From Perognathus longimembris pacificus (taxonomy: Eukaryota > Chordata > Mammalia > Rodentia > Heteromyidae): 64,000 bases of DNA. The stretch is from the NCBI RefSeq assembly GCF_023159225.1, contig NC_063176.1:34327786-34391785 (forward strand), in the 5' to 3' direction. Both the position numbers and the translations under genes were made by a program. Below are positions 50,546 through 62,266 of this stretch, one piece after another. A model generated the notes under the pieces. The model was not told the origin of the DNA, searched no databases, and saw nothing but the letters and a program-made list of their open reading frames with translations. How positions within the stretch are numbered: position 1 is the first letter of the stretch; each line of letters opens with the position of its first letter.

Positions 50546-52188
50546 GAGGTATAACCTAGAGAAAGGGTAGGGTCTTTTCTACCTCCTGTCTGTTTCTCTC
50601 TTCCTCCTCCCGGCTTCAGTGCCTGCATCTGCTACAATATATCCGTCTACCAGCCATATATAATGGCCAGCTAAATGTTACCTAGATAGGCGCATTAATT
50701 CAACCAGTGTGCTTTCATTATTTCATGATTGCATTGTCAGAAGTTTTGAATTCTAAAGGGCATTTGAAGGATACTCTGAATCCAACCATCACTTTCTCAT
50801 AATCTTTGAAGTAATTATTGTTAAGTTTTCTCAGAGTGATCTTTCTCTGAACATATGGTTATAGACTAATGATAGATCGAACCATTTATACAAGTAATGT
50901 TTCTTTAGCCTGTCATTCCTAATTGGCCAGCTTCCATTTCTTACCAGCTCCCCCTAAATTGATGCCAAGTATATCCAGGCTGTGAAGAAAAAATTTTACG
51001 TAGTGATGCCAAGATTTAGGATACACATATCATTTATGTTAGGTGCTTTATTTTATACAAAAGGTGGAAGTAGCACATTTGGCTTTGACAGTAATTACTC
51101 AGTGTTCTTAGAGACTATTTGGAGTGAGTATACTTTGATAAGTATCATTGTCTAATGCCAGACAGAAGCTTTGCAATTCCATCTGTGAAGCAAACTAACA
51201 ATAACTTCTTCAGCCCTCGTAATTAAAAAGTAGCATATTTAACTTTAGAAAAGTTTATACCATTTTGATTGAATCCACAAATGCCATTGGTTATAATAGC
51301 TTAGGAGGAGTGGCCCAACAACTTCTCAAGAACTTTGTGGAAAACTACTTTACACTTAAGACTCCTTCTAACTCTGAAAGTACCCCAAGTCTTAAGACAT
51401 ATATAAGATAAGTTTTCTAGGATTTGAATATGATTTTTTTTTCCTAAAAGGGTATAGGCTGGAAGCTAGGTCCTCAATGTATTGGTATTAAGGGTTGAGG
51501 CTCCTTTCAGACCACCTTCAGAAAGGATTAATACCTGTCTTACTAGAGTGAGCAGGAATAGGTTTGCTACTGCAAAGTTACTGGATCACCTCCCCCATTT
51601 GGCCTCACCCACTCTTGTTCTCACTGTCACATGCCCTCCCACAAAGTGATACCATCCAGATATTATAGCATATCACGAAGCCCTTGCCACATGGAACCAC
51701 TTGAGCTTGGACTTTGCAACCTCTGACACTGAGTCAAAACCTAGTATAAATATATAAAGTCCTTATAAAATAACCATCCTCAAGTATTTTCCTTTAGTCA
51801 CAAAATAGACCCAAGATAGACTCCCATCCAGAAGAGTACTGAAGGCATGCTGTTGTGCATAAAGAGTGAACGTTATGCTGTGTCCTTTCTGGAAACTGAA
51901 ATACACTATCGCCAAAGGATTAACTCACACTTGGGTGCTATTCAACACCATCCCCTCCTTTTTGGATTGTTTACACCAGAGCCCAGTGGAACTTTTTTTT
52001 TGTTATTCCTAAAAGAAGATCCAAACCCCAAGCTGCCACTGGCTTCTAAAGCCTCGAGAGCCACAGAAGGCCACCAGAAAAGAAGGCCTCAGCATCAGTT
52101 GGCATTCACTGACAAAGGCTGTGTTCTCTATAAAGTCTTCTTGAGATACTGTTTTCTTCCTTTTTTCCAGAAGTCTTTAATTCTTTTG

Positions 52189-52368
52189 GCCAATCCCGAG
52201 CCTTGAACTGTGCCTAAGCCTAGGCACTGTCCCTAAGCTCCTTTTGCTCAAGGCCAGCACTACAGCACCACTTCTGGCTTTTTCTGTGACTAGAAATAAG
52301 AGTGTCACAGACTTTCCTGCCAATGCTGTCTTGGAACCATGATCCTCGGATCTCAACCTCCTGAGTAT
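52189..52368 (-). repeat. B1-dID-type SINE
   Basis: ttttgctcaaggccagcact, caccacttctggctttttct and tgatcctcggatctcaacct. Flanked by agaagtcttt on both sides (about 52168 and 52369). Confidence 0.85.
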
Positions 52369-52889
52369 AGAAGTCTTTTCTAAGTCTCTTTTCTTCATAT
52401 ATAACTATTTGCTCTTTTTTGTTATTAAAATCAAGGTTTGGTAATAAGAATCCTTATGGCCATTACATTTTGTGTTACATTTCTATCAAACAACTCAATA
52501 TATCTGTCAGAGTATTATGCCCTTCTTATGTCTCTGATAACCTATTATAAAAGCCAGACAGGTAACCCACTAAAAATAATAAATGCTTCAAAATGCTTAT
52601 CATTCCCTGGAAATGTATTTGTAATTCTTAGAAAACAGAATGTCATAGGTAAAAGGACAATGAAAGTCTTACATTGAAACCCATGTGTTTCTTATCTAGT
52701 GTATTTTGTTTGAATATCTATAATACAGAAAGCTTGTTCTAATTGGAATGAAGTGAGGGATCTCTTAGCTACACAACTGCAAACTTTTTAGAAACCAAAA
52801 TCAATTATTAATTCAGGAAGGATCACAAATAGGGTTGAGAATTAGCCTTTGGAATCACAAAACATTTTTGGACAAATATAGCATATTTG

Positions 52890-53460
52890 TTTTTTCAGGC
52901 TTCCATCACAATATACCACATATAAATCGGTGACATTAATAACAGAATTTGATTTTTCTTAAAATTCTGGAGACTGGGAATCAGGGATAAGGGTAACAGC
53001 ATGATGAAGTTCTGATGAAGGCTACCCTTGTCTGGCAAAAGGTATCTTCTTGATGTATCTTCACACAACAAAAATAAATCTCCCTGGTGTTTCTTCTCAT
53101 AGGGACACTAATCCCATCATGAAGAGCCTACCCACATGTCCTCGTCTATATTTGTTCACCTCTCAAAAGTAGCATCTTGAGGGCTGGGGATATAGCCTAG
53201 TGGCATGAGTGCCTGCCTCGGATACACGAGGCCCTAGGTTCGATTCCCCAGCACCACATATACAGAAAATGGCCAGAAGCGGCGCTGTGGCTCAAGTGGC
53301 AGAGTGCTAGCCTTGAGCGGGAAGAAGCCAGGGACAGTGCTCAGGCCCTGAGTCCAAGGCCCAGGACTGGCCAAAAAAAAAAAAAAGTAGCATCTTGAAA
53401 TACCATCACATTGGCTTCAACATATGAATATATGAGGGGGCAAATTCAATCCCACACTTC
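52890..53460 (-). mobile_element. LTR-like fragment hosting a nested SINE
   Basis: Reverse-strand landmarks: ttccatcacaatataccaca, aaaattctggagactgggaa, gggacactaatcccatcatg, taccatcacattggcttcaa and gagggggcaaattcaatccc. A dimeric SINE splits it at 53183-53386. Same broad repeat type as 49250-49590. Confidence 0.45.
53183..53386 (+). repeat. Young dimeric tRNA-like SINE, intact target duplication
   Basis: Near-identical to the copy at 13587 (gggctggggatatagcctag, gttcgattccccagcacc). Flanked by aaaagtagcatcttga on both sides (ends at 53182 and about 53399) after a pure A tail. Confidence 0.95.
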
Positions 53461-53709
53461 AAATGTAATGAAGTTATGGAAATACAAAATGAACAAGAAC
53501 CAACCTAACGACTTCCTAAAAGTTGTCCCTCATTAAGAACATTATAGATGTTTCTCATTAAGAAAATTACTCTTTTCAATAACAAAATTACTTCCTTTCC
53601 AAAAATACAATAAGTTGTAAGACAGGCTAATTTGGAACTATACAGTGTCTGTGCCTTTCTTGAGCATTTCCGAAAATGTCATGCCTAACATCAACATAAT
53701 CTTCCCCAG

Positions 53710-53821
53710 CACCGTCCCCTTGGGAGCAGATCAGATTCTTCTTCGAGGTGCTCAGCTGAGAAATACTCAGTGGGTTCATGGAATAGTTGTCTACACTGGA
53801 CATGACACCAAGCTGATGCAG
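53710..53821 (+). CDS. ATP8A1: ATP8A1 exon 10 (residues 241-278)
   Basis: A 112-nt exon: the last base of Gly241, then [37 protein letters not shown]. It completes the actuator domain; [19 protein letters not shown] is one of the most conserved P4-ATPase signatures and leads toward TM3. The acceptor is cttccccag and the donor CAG/gtggga. Confidence 0.98.
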
Positions 53822-54538
53822 GTGGGAATTGTATCTGCAAATGCCTTGGGCCTTTATACTTTTGTAAGGATATCATTTGTAGCTCTAGGTCTCGTTTCAA
53901 ACAGGCCATCTGTTATGATTTCTGAGCCCCACCCTATCCAGAATTTGAAAGACTCATTGCCAACAGCAGCACAAGAAACTTGCACCAGAAATCATTCATA
54001 GCATGTGCTTTGAGTGATTGTGTGTGTCAGTCCTTTGGCAGTATCTTTTAACTATTGGTGATCTTTTCAAGTAGACTGTGTAAAAATACATGCTCTGTTT
54101 CGTGCTACCAGAAAGTTTGAAAAGTTGAAATTCTTTCAGTGTTGCCTCATAACTTTAGGATTGCTAGGAGTTGTGAATGCCCAGGCCTTCATCTTTGCTG
54201 CTGTCTCCCAGTAGAATCACTTGAGTGGTTCTACATAACCCTCCTTGCTTAAGTAACCAAGCTTATTTTGTTTGTTATCATGTCAGTAAAAAGATTACTT
54301 TCTTCTCTTCATTTTTAAATAGTATTATAAATCCCACAAAAAAAAGGTTTAGATGATATAGTAGTCTTGAAAAGCAGAGATGGGCAAACATAGACACCTT
54401 GTTACACTTTTCATTGGTTTTGCACAATATTTATATGTACACCCGTGTCTAGATAACTTCAGCCTCATCAAAGACTAAATGCACATTCCTAAGGTGTTTA
54501 TCTACTTTTTTTTTTTTACTGCTTGTTTCTTCTTACAG
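53822..54538 (+). other. ATP8A1: ATP8A1 intron 10
   Basis: Short phase 0 intron with no recognisable repeat. It ends in a T-rich run and cttcttacag. The exon 10 frame stays open into it to about 54001, but that read-through has no family similarity. Confidence 0.9.
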
Positions 54539-54704
54539 AATTCAACAAGTCCACCTCTTAAGCTCTCCAATGTGGAAAGGATCACAAATGTACAGATTTT
54601 GATTTTATTTTGTATCTTAATTGCCATGTCTCTTGTCTGTTCTGTGGGCTCAGCCATTTGGAATCGGAGGCATTCAGGAAAAGACTGGTATCTTAATCTC
54701 AACT
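54539..54704 (+). CDS. ATP8A1: ATP8A1 exon 11 (residues 279-334, TM3)
   Basis: A 166-nt exon: [55 protein letters not shown] plus the first base of Tyr334. K.S..E...N.QI is the conserved stalk before TM3; the hydrophobic run (about residues 296-318) is TM3, followed by the exoplasmic loop to TM4. In P4-ATPases that loop contacts the CDC50 subunit. The acceptor is cttacag and the donor ACT/gtaagc. Confidence 0.98.
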
Positions 54705-54806
54705 GTAAGCAATAAAGTGATAACTGTACTTACTTTTTCTTTTTATTGAAATGTGGTTTTGTTTCCCAATCGATCATTTCATAGAATTTGATTTGTTTCA
54801 TAGAAT

Positions 54807-54831
54807 TTTCTGTTGGTGGTGGTGGTGGTGT
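54807..54831. repeat. (GGT)n tract
   Basis: About seven GGT triplets, 100 nt downstream of exon 11. Confidence 0.9.
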
Positions 54832-55040
54832 TTTACAAAAAAAGACACTTGCTAAGATAACTGGACAATTTTGTCTTTAATTTTCAATGAGATTTCCTAA
54901 GTATAATTTTAGTATCCCTAAATTTCAAAGTCCTTTATAGTAATATAAAGTATGCAGTATCTAAAGCCATTAATATGATAGACATTTTAAAGGCTAGTGT
55001 TTAAAAACATTTTAACACACGTGATTAGCTGATAAAGAAA

Positions 55041-55043
<3 letters not shown>

Positions 55044-55077
<34 letters not shown>
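55044..55077. repeat. (TG)n microsatellite
   Basis: Uninterrupted TG run in intron 11. Confidence 0.96.
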
Positions 55078-55081
<4 letters not shown>

Positions 55082-56389
55082 ATTATGTATCTATGTACCA
55101 GAAAGTAGCTTACATGCTTTATAGATGCTTGAACTGAATATACTCGTATTTGAACTTTGTAGTAGAGTCCTGTGTTAACACCCACCTGGTTCTAGAGAAA
55201 ATGCTATTAAATAGTTTCCTTTGGGACAGTGCACTACCCATGGGTATTCATAGGAAATGAGTTTACATTTCCATTTGATGAATACTTAGCCAATAAACAC
55301 TTAATTTCCCATATGTGTGAAGGCTATAGTAAAATTTTAGAGCAAAAACTTATCCTTAAAGCTGTTTTTATTACATTTATTTAATGTTGGTACGACTCCA
55401 AGATTTTATGGTCATTGATATATTATTTCAATATAAAAAGTGCTGCTACTACCACCACTTTCTTTCTTAATATTCCTTATAGTTTATCAAGCATGTCCAG
55501 TTTATTTTCCTTATTGGGAAGGAAGAGTATAATTTACCTAAAAGAATAGTTTACCTATGGATGAATAATGTTTATACAATTTGGATTGTTTTTGCTGCTA
55601 TTTGATTATCTTTAAAGCATGCTTTAATAGAAATGCATTTCAGAATTCGTATGGATATGATTCTATTCCATTGAAAATTTGTATTTGCACAACTTCAATC
55701 CTATCCCTAATATCTCTGAACTTCTTGGTGTTTGGTAGTTCTTTCAGTTGTCAGTACTATTATGCAACTCTTAATAATTAGATTAACAACATATTAAATG
55801 GCAGTATCCTTATTCCTGTGTCCTTGGGTGATTGTTTCCAGAACACCTTGGGAATATTAAAGCCCACAGATGACCAATCCCTTCCTTGAATTGGGATAGA
55901 ACTTGCCTATAACCTACACACATCTTCTCATATATTTTAAATCATCTCTAGATTACTTAATAAACTTACAACAATGTACAAGCTATCACAAATCGTGTTT
56001 ATTTACACAGCATGATTTAGGGAAAAGAAAAAGGAAAAATGTCTGTACATGTTCAGCATAGGCACATAATTTTCTTTTATATTTTCAATCTATGGTTGAA
56101 CCCCCCAGTGTTGAACCACCAGAAACAGAGGACCAATTGTAATACAATTCTATCTTGAAGAATGTGTTTGATAATCGCATCTTTAAAAAAATCAAAAACA
56201 AAAACAAGCTTTTGTATTAGCTTTGAGTAGTTATACAAAGAAGTTGCCATTCAACAAAGTAGTATGTGAATGAATCTTTCCAATTGATCAAGATGTGCTA
56301 TGTAGTATGGAAAATTCTTGTTTGCTAAGTTTTTATCAATGTAAACAAAATGTAAAACTGTATATATTTTTTCTCACCTCTTCCAACAG

Positions 56390-56517
56390 ATGGTGGCGCT
56401 AATAATTTTGGCCTGAATTTCTTGACTTTCATTATACTTTTCAACAACCTCATTCCAATCAGCTTGTTGGTTACGCTAGAAGTAGTGAAATTTACTCAGG
56501 CATACTTCATTAATTGG
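56390..56517 (+). CDS. ATP8A1: ATP8A1 exon 12 (residues 334-376, TM4 with PISL)
   Basis: A 128-nt exon: two bases of Tyr334, then [42 protein letters not shown]. It carries TM4 with the P4-specific Pro356-Ile-Ser-Leu359 motif that replaces the ion-binding PEGL of cation pumps. Ile357 corresponds to the ATP8A2 isoleucine proposed as the hydrophobic gate for the lipid. Asn338 is a position where I recall Ser in human and Asn in mouse or cow. The donor is TGG/gtaaat. Confidence 0.98.
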
Positions 56518-58932
56518 GTAAATATAAATTATTGTTTATAATATAAGCATACAGTTTTTTCTTTTTTTTTAGTAGTAGGGTCTTTTGCTATCTCAGAGGA
56601 TAAAAATACCTTAATTGCTCCTGCTTTTTTAAAACTACATAATGGCATGTCGCCTAATAGAATTCTAACAAAGCTCCTCCACTGAAAATCTTGCAAGTTT
56701 ATAAACCAGACATTTTGGGCAAAATGAGTTTCTGGTTCAGAAAACCTATTTTGGGATACATTGTGGTCATATAGGAAGTTTGGAATTAAAACACCTAGAT
56801 TGTAGTTCTGGTATTATAACTTACTACATCAGCAAACTTTCCATGGACCTGGACTTCTTTGAAACTCATTTTTATACACTAACATGCAGAGGATAAAATA
56901 TGCTTTATCTACACATCTCACAGTGATTGTACAGCAGAAGGAACCTCTTGACATAGCATTCAGCTTTGTAAACGATGAAGCACTATACATACAAGGCTGT
57001 GTTTGCTCCTGGTAAATCTTTTTTAGTTTACTTTTCCACACTTCTGCTCTGCATGAATTTTTCTTCTGAGTTATGTTTTTAATTTTAAAAAATCATCTTA
57101 CACTCTTCTGATATGAATAATTGGTATATGTGACTTTTGTAATTATTCATGTGATGAATATTACTTTTGTAGCCCTTCTTATGATAAATCATCCCTTAAA
57201 CTATCAGTCTCTTAATTCTCTGGTAAAATAGCAAAGTGCAATTTACAAATCTAGAATATGCTGCAGGTACACCTTCCTTCACGCAGGGATTATGCTATTG
57301 AAGAATAGTGTCATGTGTACAAACACAAAACTTATAGAAGAGTTCTTACAGAAATGATGAGGTGGTTCATGCTGATGTAACAAACTCATCCAATTCAAAA
57401 TTTTTATTTAGGTTTTCAGAAATTATACTCAATTCACGTAATTATAAGTTTAGTGTTGGATGAAGCCAGTACTTCTTTATCCACCTTTCTAATCTGCAGG
57501 GTTTGTAACATCCCTGACAGATGGAAGACTAGCTTTTCTAATTCCTCTCACAGGGGAGTTTCTTCCTTGTGTGGAAATGAGATGAATTATTTTTCTTCCT
57601 GTGATGCCAGTACTGCCCAAAGGACTAGGATGAAGATGTTTAATCTTGTTTCCAAATAATACCCTCACTCTGTTCTTCTATCTCATGAATGACACAACTC
57701 CTATTTTCAGTTGGTCTTCATTTCATGTGGTTTCCAGATTAGCTCCCATTGTAATTATTCTTTGCTGCTCTCTAAATGTAGTACAGTTGGATAGGATCTC
57801 TCTTAAAAACATGGCATATAAACTCAGCAGACTATTCCAGAGCTGATATTAACCAGTTCAGATTATATATATGAGATACATAGTTTTGATTTCAATTTTT
57901 GGTCTTTTCATTTGTTACATTAAACCAGTAAACTACAGCCATGGTTTGTCAACTCCTAATTTTCTGTTACTTGAATCCGCACAAATGCAGTTGCTAGTTA
58001 CATGACTAACATTTTCATTTTTGTAAGTAGACTTTTCAATGCTCATAAAGCAGATTTTGTTTTCAGTGTAAGGTGGTCTACAAGCCTAGGCATAATTACT
58101 ATGAAATATATGTAAAATATTAGCTATTATTACTAGCTATTTCATATTACTATGAAATATATGTAAAATATTAGCTAGTTTTTACCTATATGTTTGTCAC
58201 TTTCAACTAGGAATGAAGGAAAAGACTTAAGGTGTATGATAAAATATTCTATTATAGAAAAATAGTGATTTTTTGGATCATATGAACCATAAATAAGAAC
58301 AAAAATACACATTTTTGGTTTAGCTTTTGAGAGGTACATTTGTTTTGCTTTCAAATAATGCAATATAAGAAACCTGGCCCAGATGCTATAACCAGATGGA
58401 ATGTCTTAGATAATCTTTCAGGGATTTGAAGACCTAATTATTTGATTAATGTTTAGTTACTCTTTTCCAGTTCACATCATTAATCACTTATCATGTGTCA
58501 AATACTCTAGAAAGAACTTCACATGTGTTATCTTAATTCTTACAGCAGATCACTTTTGTTGAAAATGGTGGAATGATAGTGAACCTAGACTGCCTGATTA
58601 CAGAGACAAGCATGCAGTTCTGCCCTAATTGAGATACATTCTATATTTAGTTCTTTCTCTAAGTTATTTTCTTTCTTTTTATTGTGATCTTCAAATCATT
58701 GTACACAAGAGTTGCCATTTAACAAAGCAGTTTTTGGATAAAGTATATCTTGGTCAAGGTCACCCCTTCCAATATTAAAGGAAATAAAATAAGATGATAG
58801 AGATATCGTAAGAACCAGTAGTGGTTACATATATCAATCTACATATAGAATGAAGATACTAATTGTTGTTTTCCAGTTTCACCTAGTCCCTTATTTTTAG
58901 ATGTATTCAATGATTTCTTTCTTTATTTAAAG
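56518..58932 (+). other. ATP8A1: ATP8A1 intron 12
   Basis: Phase 0 intron, AT-rich, with no confidently recognised transposon. It contains a 51-bp-period tandem duplication at 58095-58177. The acceptor is tttatttaaag. Confidence 0.88.
58095..58177. repeat. 51-bp-period local duplication
   Basis: The same 32 bases (start attactatgaaatatatg, end aaaatattagcta) occur at 58095-58126 and 58146-58177 without mismatch. Confidence 0.93.
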
Positions 58933-59010
58933 GATCTTGACATGCACTATGAACCCACAGACACTGCTGCAATGGCTCGAACGTCTAACCTGAATGAAGA
59001 ACTTGGCCAG
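58933..59010 (+). CDS. ATP8A1: ATP8A1 exon 13 (residues 377-402)
   Basis: Exactly 26 codons: [26 protein letters not shown]. It leads out of TM4 into the phosphorylation domain; [12 protein letters not shown] is near-invariant just upstream of the catalytic aspartate. The acceptor is attatttaaag-like with a modest pyrimidine tract and the donor is CAG/gtaaac. Confidence 0.98.
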
Positions 59011-59612
59011 GTAAACTTTTATTACTCATTATTGAATCAGAAATTGGATGTGGTGCAATTTCTAACTTAATGTGGCAAAGTCAGAGGAACTAACAACTCT
59101 TAGTTTTTCCATTATTTGAATATTCGGCATATATGCATGTGTTAGTACATGACTAGCATTTTTATTTTTAGTAATTGGAGATTTCACATACTATATAAAG
59201 CAGGTTTTTTGCCTGAAGGTAAGGCATGCACTAGCCCAGGCATGTTCCTTGGTACATGGCTGGGTTAATATATAAAATATAGGCTGTTTTTAAATTATAG
59301 CCACAGTTGTTCTTAGCCTTCTGCTAGAAACAAAGGAAAATGTCAAGATGTCAAAGTCCAGCCAAACAAAAATTTTGGATTTGTAATTCATGCTACCATT
59401 TTATATAAGGTCATTCCTCATCCAACAGGCATGCATTCTAAGAAGAGCACTGTGAGGTGACCTCATCATTGTTTAGAGATGGTAGAATATATCAACACAC
59501 CAATGGCTATGATTTCACTAGGCAACATAATCTTGTAAAACCACCATTATAAATATAGTCCTTCATTGACTAAAACAGTCTTATATAGCACATGACTATG
59601 AAGATTTGCATA

Positions 59613-59613
<1 letters not shown>

Positions 59614-59650
<37 letters not shown>
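59614..59650. repeat. (CA)n microsatellite
   Basis: CA dinucleotide run in intron 13. Confidence 0.96.
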
Positions 59651-59653
<3 letters not shown>

Positions 59654-59994
59654 CTAGTTGATAAAAAGATTCTTGTGGTGCCACTACCATTTTCCAACTG
59701 TGGTTCTTCAAACTCAGATGTTGTTTGATGTTGCATTAGCTCATGCTGATTCTACAGTTGCTTATTACACTGAGAAATGTGGGTAGATATCTTAAGGTAT
59801 ATTACTTTATTACTGGTTTTTCTAATACCTGAGTAGACATTCATACTCATCTGTAAGATAATTTTAATACTGCAATACTAAAAAAAAGGTGGATATGTTC
59901 CTTGGTGGATGTGTAGAAAGTAGTTGATAATATTCATTGTACTCCAATAATGGAAAAGCATTGATTAAAAAGTTTAATTGATAGTTAGGGAAGG

Positions 59995-60372
59995 AACACA
60001 ATGCACAATACTTATGTGCCTCTGATCATATAAAATAATACTTATCAAAATAAACTCCAGGACATGGAGTTTTATTTTGTTTTGTTTTTTGTTTTTGTTC
60101 TCTTTTTATTTTGTCTTGTTTGTTTATCTATCTTTGGAAGAGTAAGGGAGGTACACAGAAATGGATGGACAAAGGGTAAATAAATGTAGCATTAGTATTC
60201 ACTAGACACTAAGTTAAAAATCAACTGCACAACTTGTGGGTGGGGATGGAAGGGAAAAACTGGAAGAGAGTGAGGGAGAGGGTAACATTGTCCAAAAAGA
60301 AATGTACTCTTTACCTGACTTATGTAACTGTAACCCTCTGTATAGCACCTTTATAATAACAATAAAAATATT
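59995..60372 (+). mobile_element. L1 3' UTR fragment
   Basis: Has ataaactccaggacatgga (compare atgaactccaggagatgga in the L1 at 8101), a G/A-rich middle, and an end with gtaactgtaaccctctgtat, then aacaataaaaat. No ORF2 sequence retained. Confidence 0.65.
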
Positions 60373-60455
60373 TTAATAAAATTATAATTTGAGGATTTTT
60401 TTCCCTTTCTGCAAATTTTATAAAATACTAATGAGAAAAATTTAACTTATTTTAG

Positions 60456-60544
60456 GTTAAATACATATTTTCTGACAAAACAGGAACCCTGACATGCAAC
60501 GTAATGCAGTTTAAGAAATGCACCATAGCAGGAGTTGCTTATGG
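60456..60544 (+). CDS. ATP8A1: ATP8A1 exon 14 (residues 403-432, catalytic DKTGT)
   Basis: An 89-nt exon: [29 protein letters not shown] plus two bases of Gly432. DKTGT holds Asp409, the residue phosphorylated by ATP in the transport cycle; TLT.N.M.F..C.I.G is the usual P4 continuation. The donor is TGG/gtgagt. The next exon (expected to continue GH.PEPED or a variant) is not in this window. Confidence 0.98.
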
Positions 60545-61239
60545 GTGAGTTGTTTCCCCCTTCTAATTAGCATATGATGTACACATTTAATTAATAATTA
60601 TAACTTGGTACATTTGGGAATTCTTACTAGAAGAGGGTTTGTTTCTGTTTTTCTTTTTCAATCTAGAAAGCAGTTGCTCTGTATATTTTATGCTTTACAG
60701 TTTGGTAGTGTTTGTACTAGGGATGACATGAGATAAGGAGGGTGTCAGCCCAGTGGGATTTTTGGTGTTTAAATTTGTGGAAGATCTCCAGCTGGCCCAG
60801 CCCAGTATTGAGGAACAAATACATTTCCCTGGGCACTGAATCAGAGTACAACTTCAATGTGGGAAGAAAATTCATTCCCATCCTGGTTGGTTTTGGAGTT
60901 AAAATGGTGTCATTTCCCAGGTGTCTACCCTTTTAATGATTTTTTTTAAAACCGATTCTTCTCCTTTCAGTCACATCAAGTTAAAATTGTGATGAAAGAG
61001 AAAGACCTGAAAAAAATTGTTAAGGGAATTAAGCCAGGCCCAGTGAGACAAAGGATGAATGTTTGTATGTGGAAGCTAGATTTATCTTATAAACTCAGAG
61101 GTAAATATATGGGGTGGTATGCAAGTATATATAAATGTTTTAACTGAAATATGGTAGATTCAAGGGAGCTCTCAAATTGTATATTTCCTTAGAAAGACAA
61201 AATTAAAGTTCAGCAAAGTAAAACACCAGGAAGCAAATA

Positions 61240-61735
61240 CTCAAAGGGAGTGGTATCGGGTTAAGAAGAAAGGAATAGATGAATGAAAAGAATGCAGTCA
61301 AGAATCCAATGTATATCCTACAAAATTAAGGAGAGTGAGGAAAGGGGCTGGTAGGGGAAGAGTAGAAGAGGATGGAGAAAGGGGTGATATTGGTGGAAAT
61401 ATATTGTATTCAAGCTGGGCACTGGTGGCTCATGCCTGTAATTGTAGCTACATAGGAGGCTGAGATCTGATGATTACAGTTAGAAGCCAACCTGGGCAGG
61501 AAAATCCATGAGGTTTATATCCATGAAAAACTTCCAAAAACAGCTGGCAGTGGAGCTGTAGCTCAAGTGGTAGAGCACTAGCCTGGAGCACAAAAGCTCA
61601 GGGACAGTGCGCAGGCCAACAATTCAAGCCCCAGGACCAGCATAATAACTAAACAAAAAGATATATTGTATTCATAAGCTGCTTTGTAAAATAACACCTC
61701 CTTTGTACACCTACTCAAATATAATAATTGTTAAA
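61240..61735 (+). mobile_element. L1 3' UTR-like sequence split by a SINE
   Basis: A/G-rich sequence before the SINE and a tail (ttgtaaaataacacctcctt..aataattgttaaaa) after it resemble an L1 3' end. Assignment is by general similarity only. Confidence 0.4.
61413..61660 (+). repeat. B1-dID-type SINE (complete), target duplication
   Basis: gctgggcactggtggctcat, ggaggctgagatctgatgat, then gctgtagctcaagtggtaga and aattcaagccccaggacc. Flanked by a perfect atatattgtattca at 61399-61412 and 61661-61674. Confidence 0.94.
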
Positions 61736-62266
61736 AGATCAATACAAAAGTTAAAAGATTTTACTAAAGATCATGTTTTGGGGGGGGCGGGAGAAAGCCT
61801 TAGGGATGTGAATCTCTTAAATATGGAAGATGAGGAGTATTAGTACTAACTCTCAGGTTGTTAATGTCTTTTAGGTGTTTGCTGTTAGGCACACCCACAT
61901 ATTTATTATTTTGAGATATGCTTGCCAAAGCCATTCAAAAGTCTTCTCCTTGAAAAAACTTTGTACAGCAGTGTGAGAGGATTGAATTGGGCATGTCTTT
62001 AAAAAGATGTTGATCAGAAGATGACATACTCTGGTTGATTGAGTTAGGCCTGTCATCAGATTTCCCAACTATCCTTATCATCAAATGAGGCCAGGAAATA
62101 TTGACCTTTTATACAAACATGAGCTATGTGGCTTTGTGCTTTGTACCCAGTCTTCAAGTTCACACTTGAAGTTCACACTTCAAGTTCCCAAGTAGTAAGC
62201 CAGTATAAAGACTATAGAACTTTGAAATGTTTAAAAATAAATTTTGAAGTTTGGAAAAATAACAAA

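Larger units (their letters stand above)
48584..53709 (+). other. ATP8A1: ATP8A1 intron 9
   Basis: Phase 2 intron of 5.1 kb. It contains LTR-like fragments (about 49250-49590 and 52890-53460), a long old repeat (about 49620-50545), a B1-dID SINE at 52189-52368 and a young dimeric SINE at 53183-53386. The stretch 50600-52180 has no element I recognise; its longest open frame (51847-52206) looks fortuitous. Confidence 0.88.
54705..56389 (+). other. ATP8A1: ATP8A1 intron 11
   Basis: Phase 1 intron with a short GGT tract (54807-54831) and a TG tract (55044-55077). I see no transposon copy with confidence. The acceptor is cttccaacag. Confidence 0.88.
59011..60455 (+). other. ATP8A1: ATP8A1 intron 13
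   Basis: Phase 0 intron containing a CA tract (59614-59650) and a sense-strand L1 3' UTR fragment (about 59995-60372). It ends in a short T-rich acceptor, attttag. Confidence 0.9.

Noticed and set aside
50162..50628. Open frames of 125 (+) and 143 (-) codons
   Set aside because: They overlap each other within an old interspersed repeat in the intron, with no recognisable domain and no splice context.
51847..52206. 119-codon open frame
   Set aside because: Its end runs into a SINE, composition is unremarkable and no protein family is recognisable; it is intronic.
60942..60992. Possible exon 15 after the acceptor-like ttcttctcctttcag
   Set aside because: In the required phase it reads GHIKLKL and then stops; it does not give the expected PEPED or QFGDEKTF continuation. 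It could at most be a cryptic terminal exon, with no support here.
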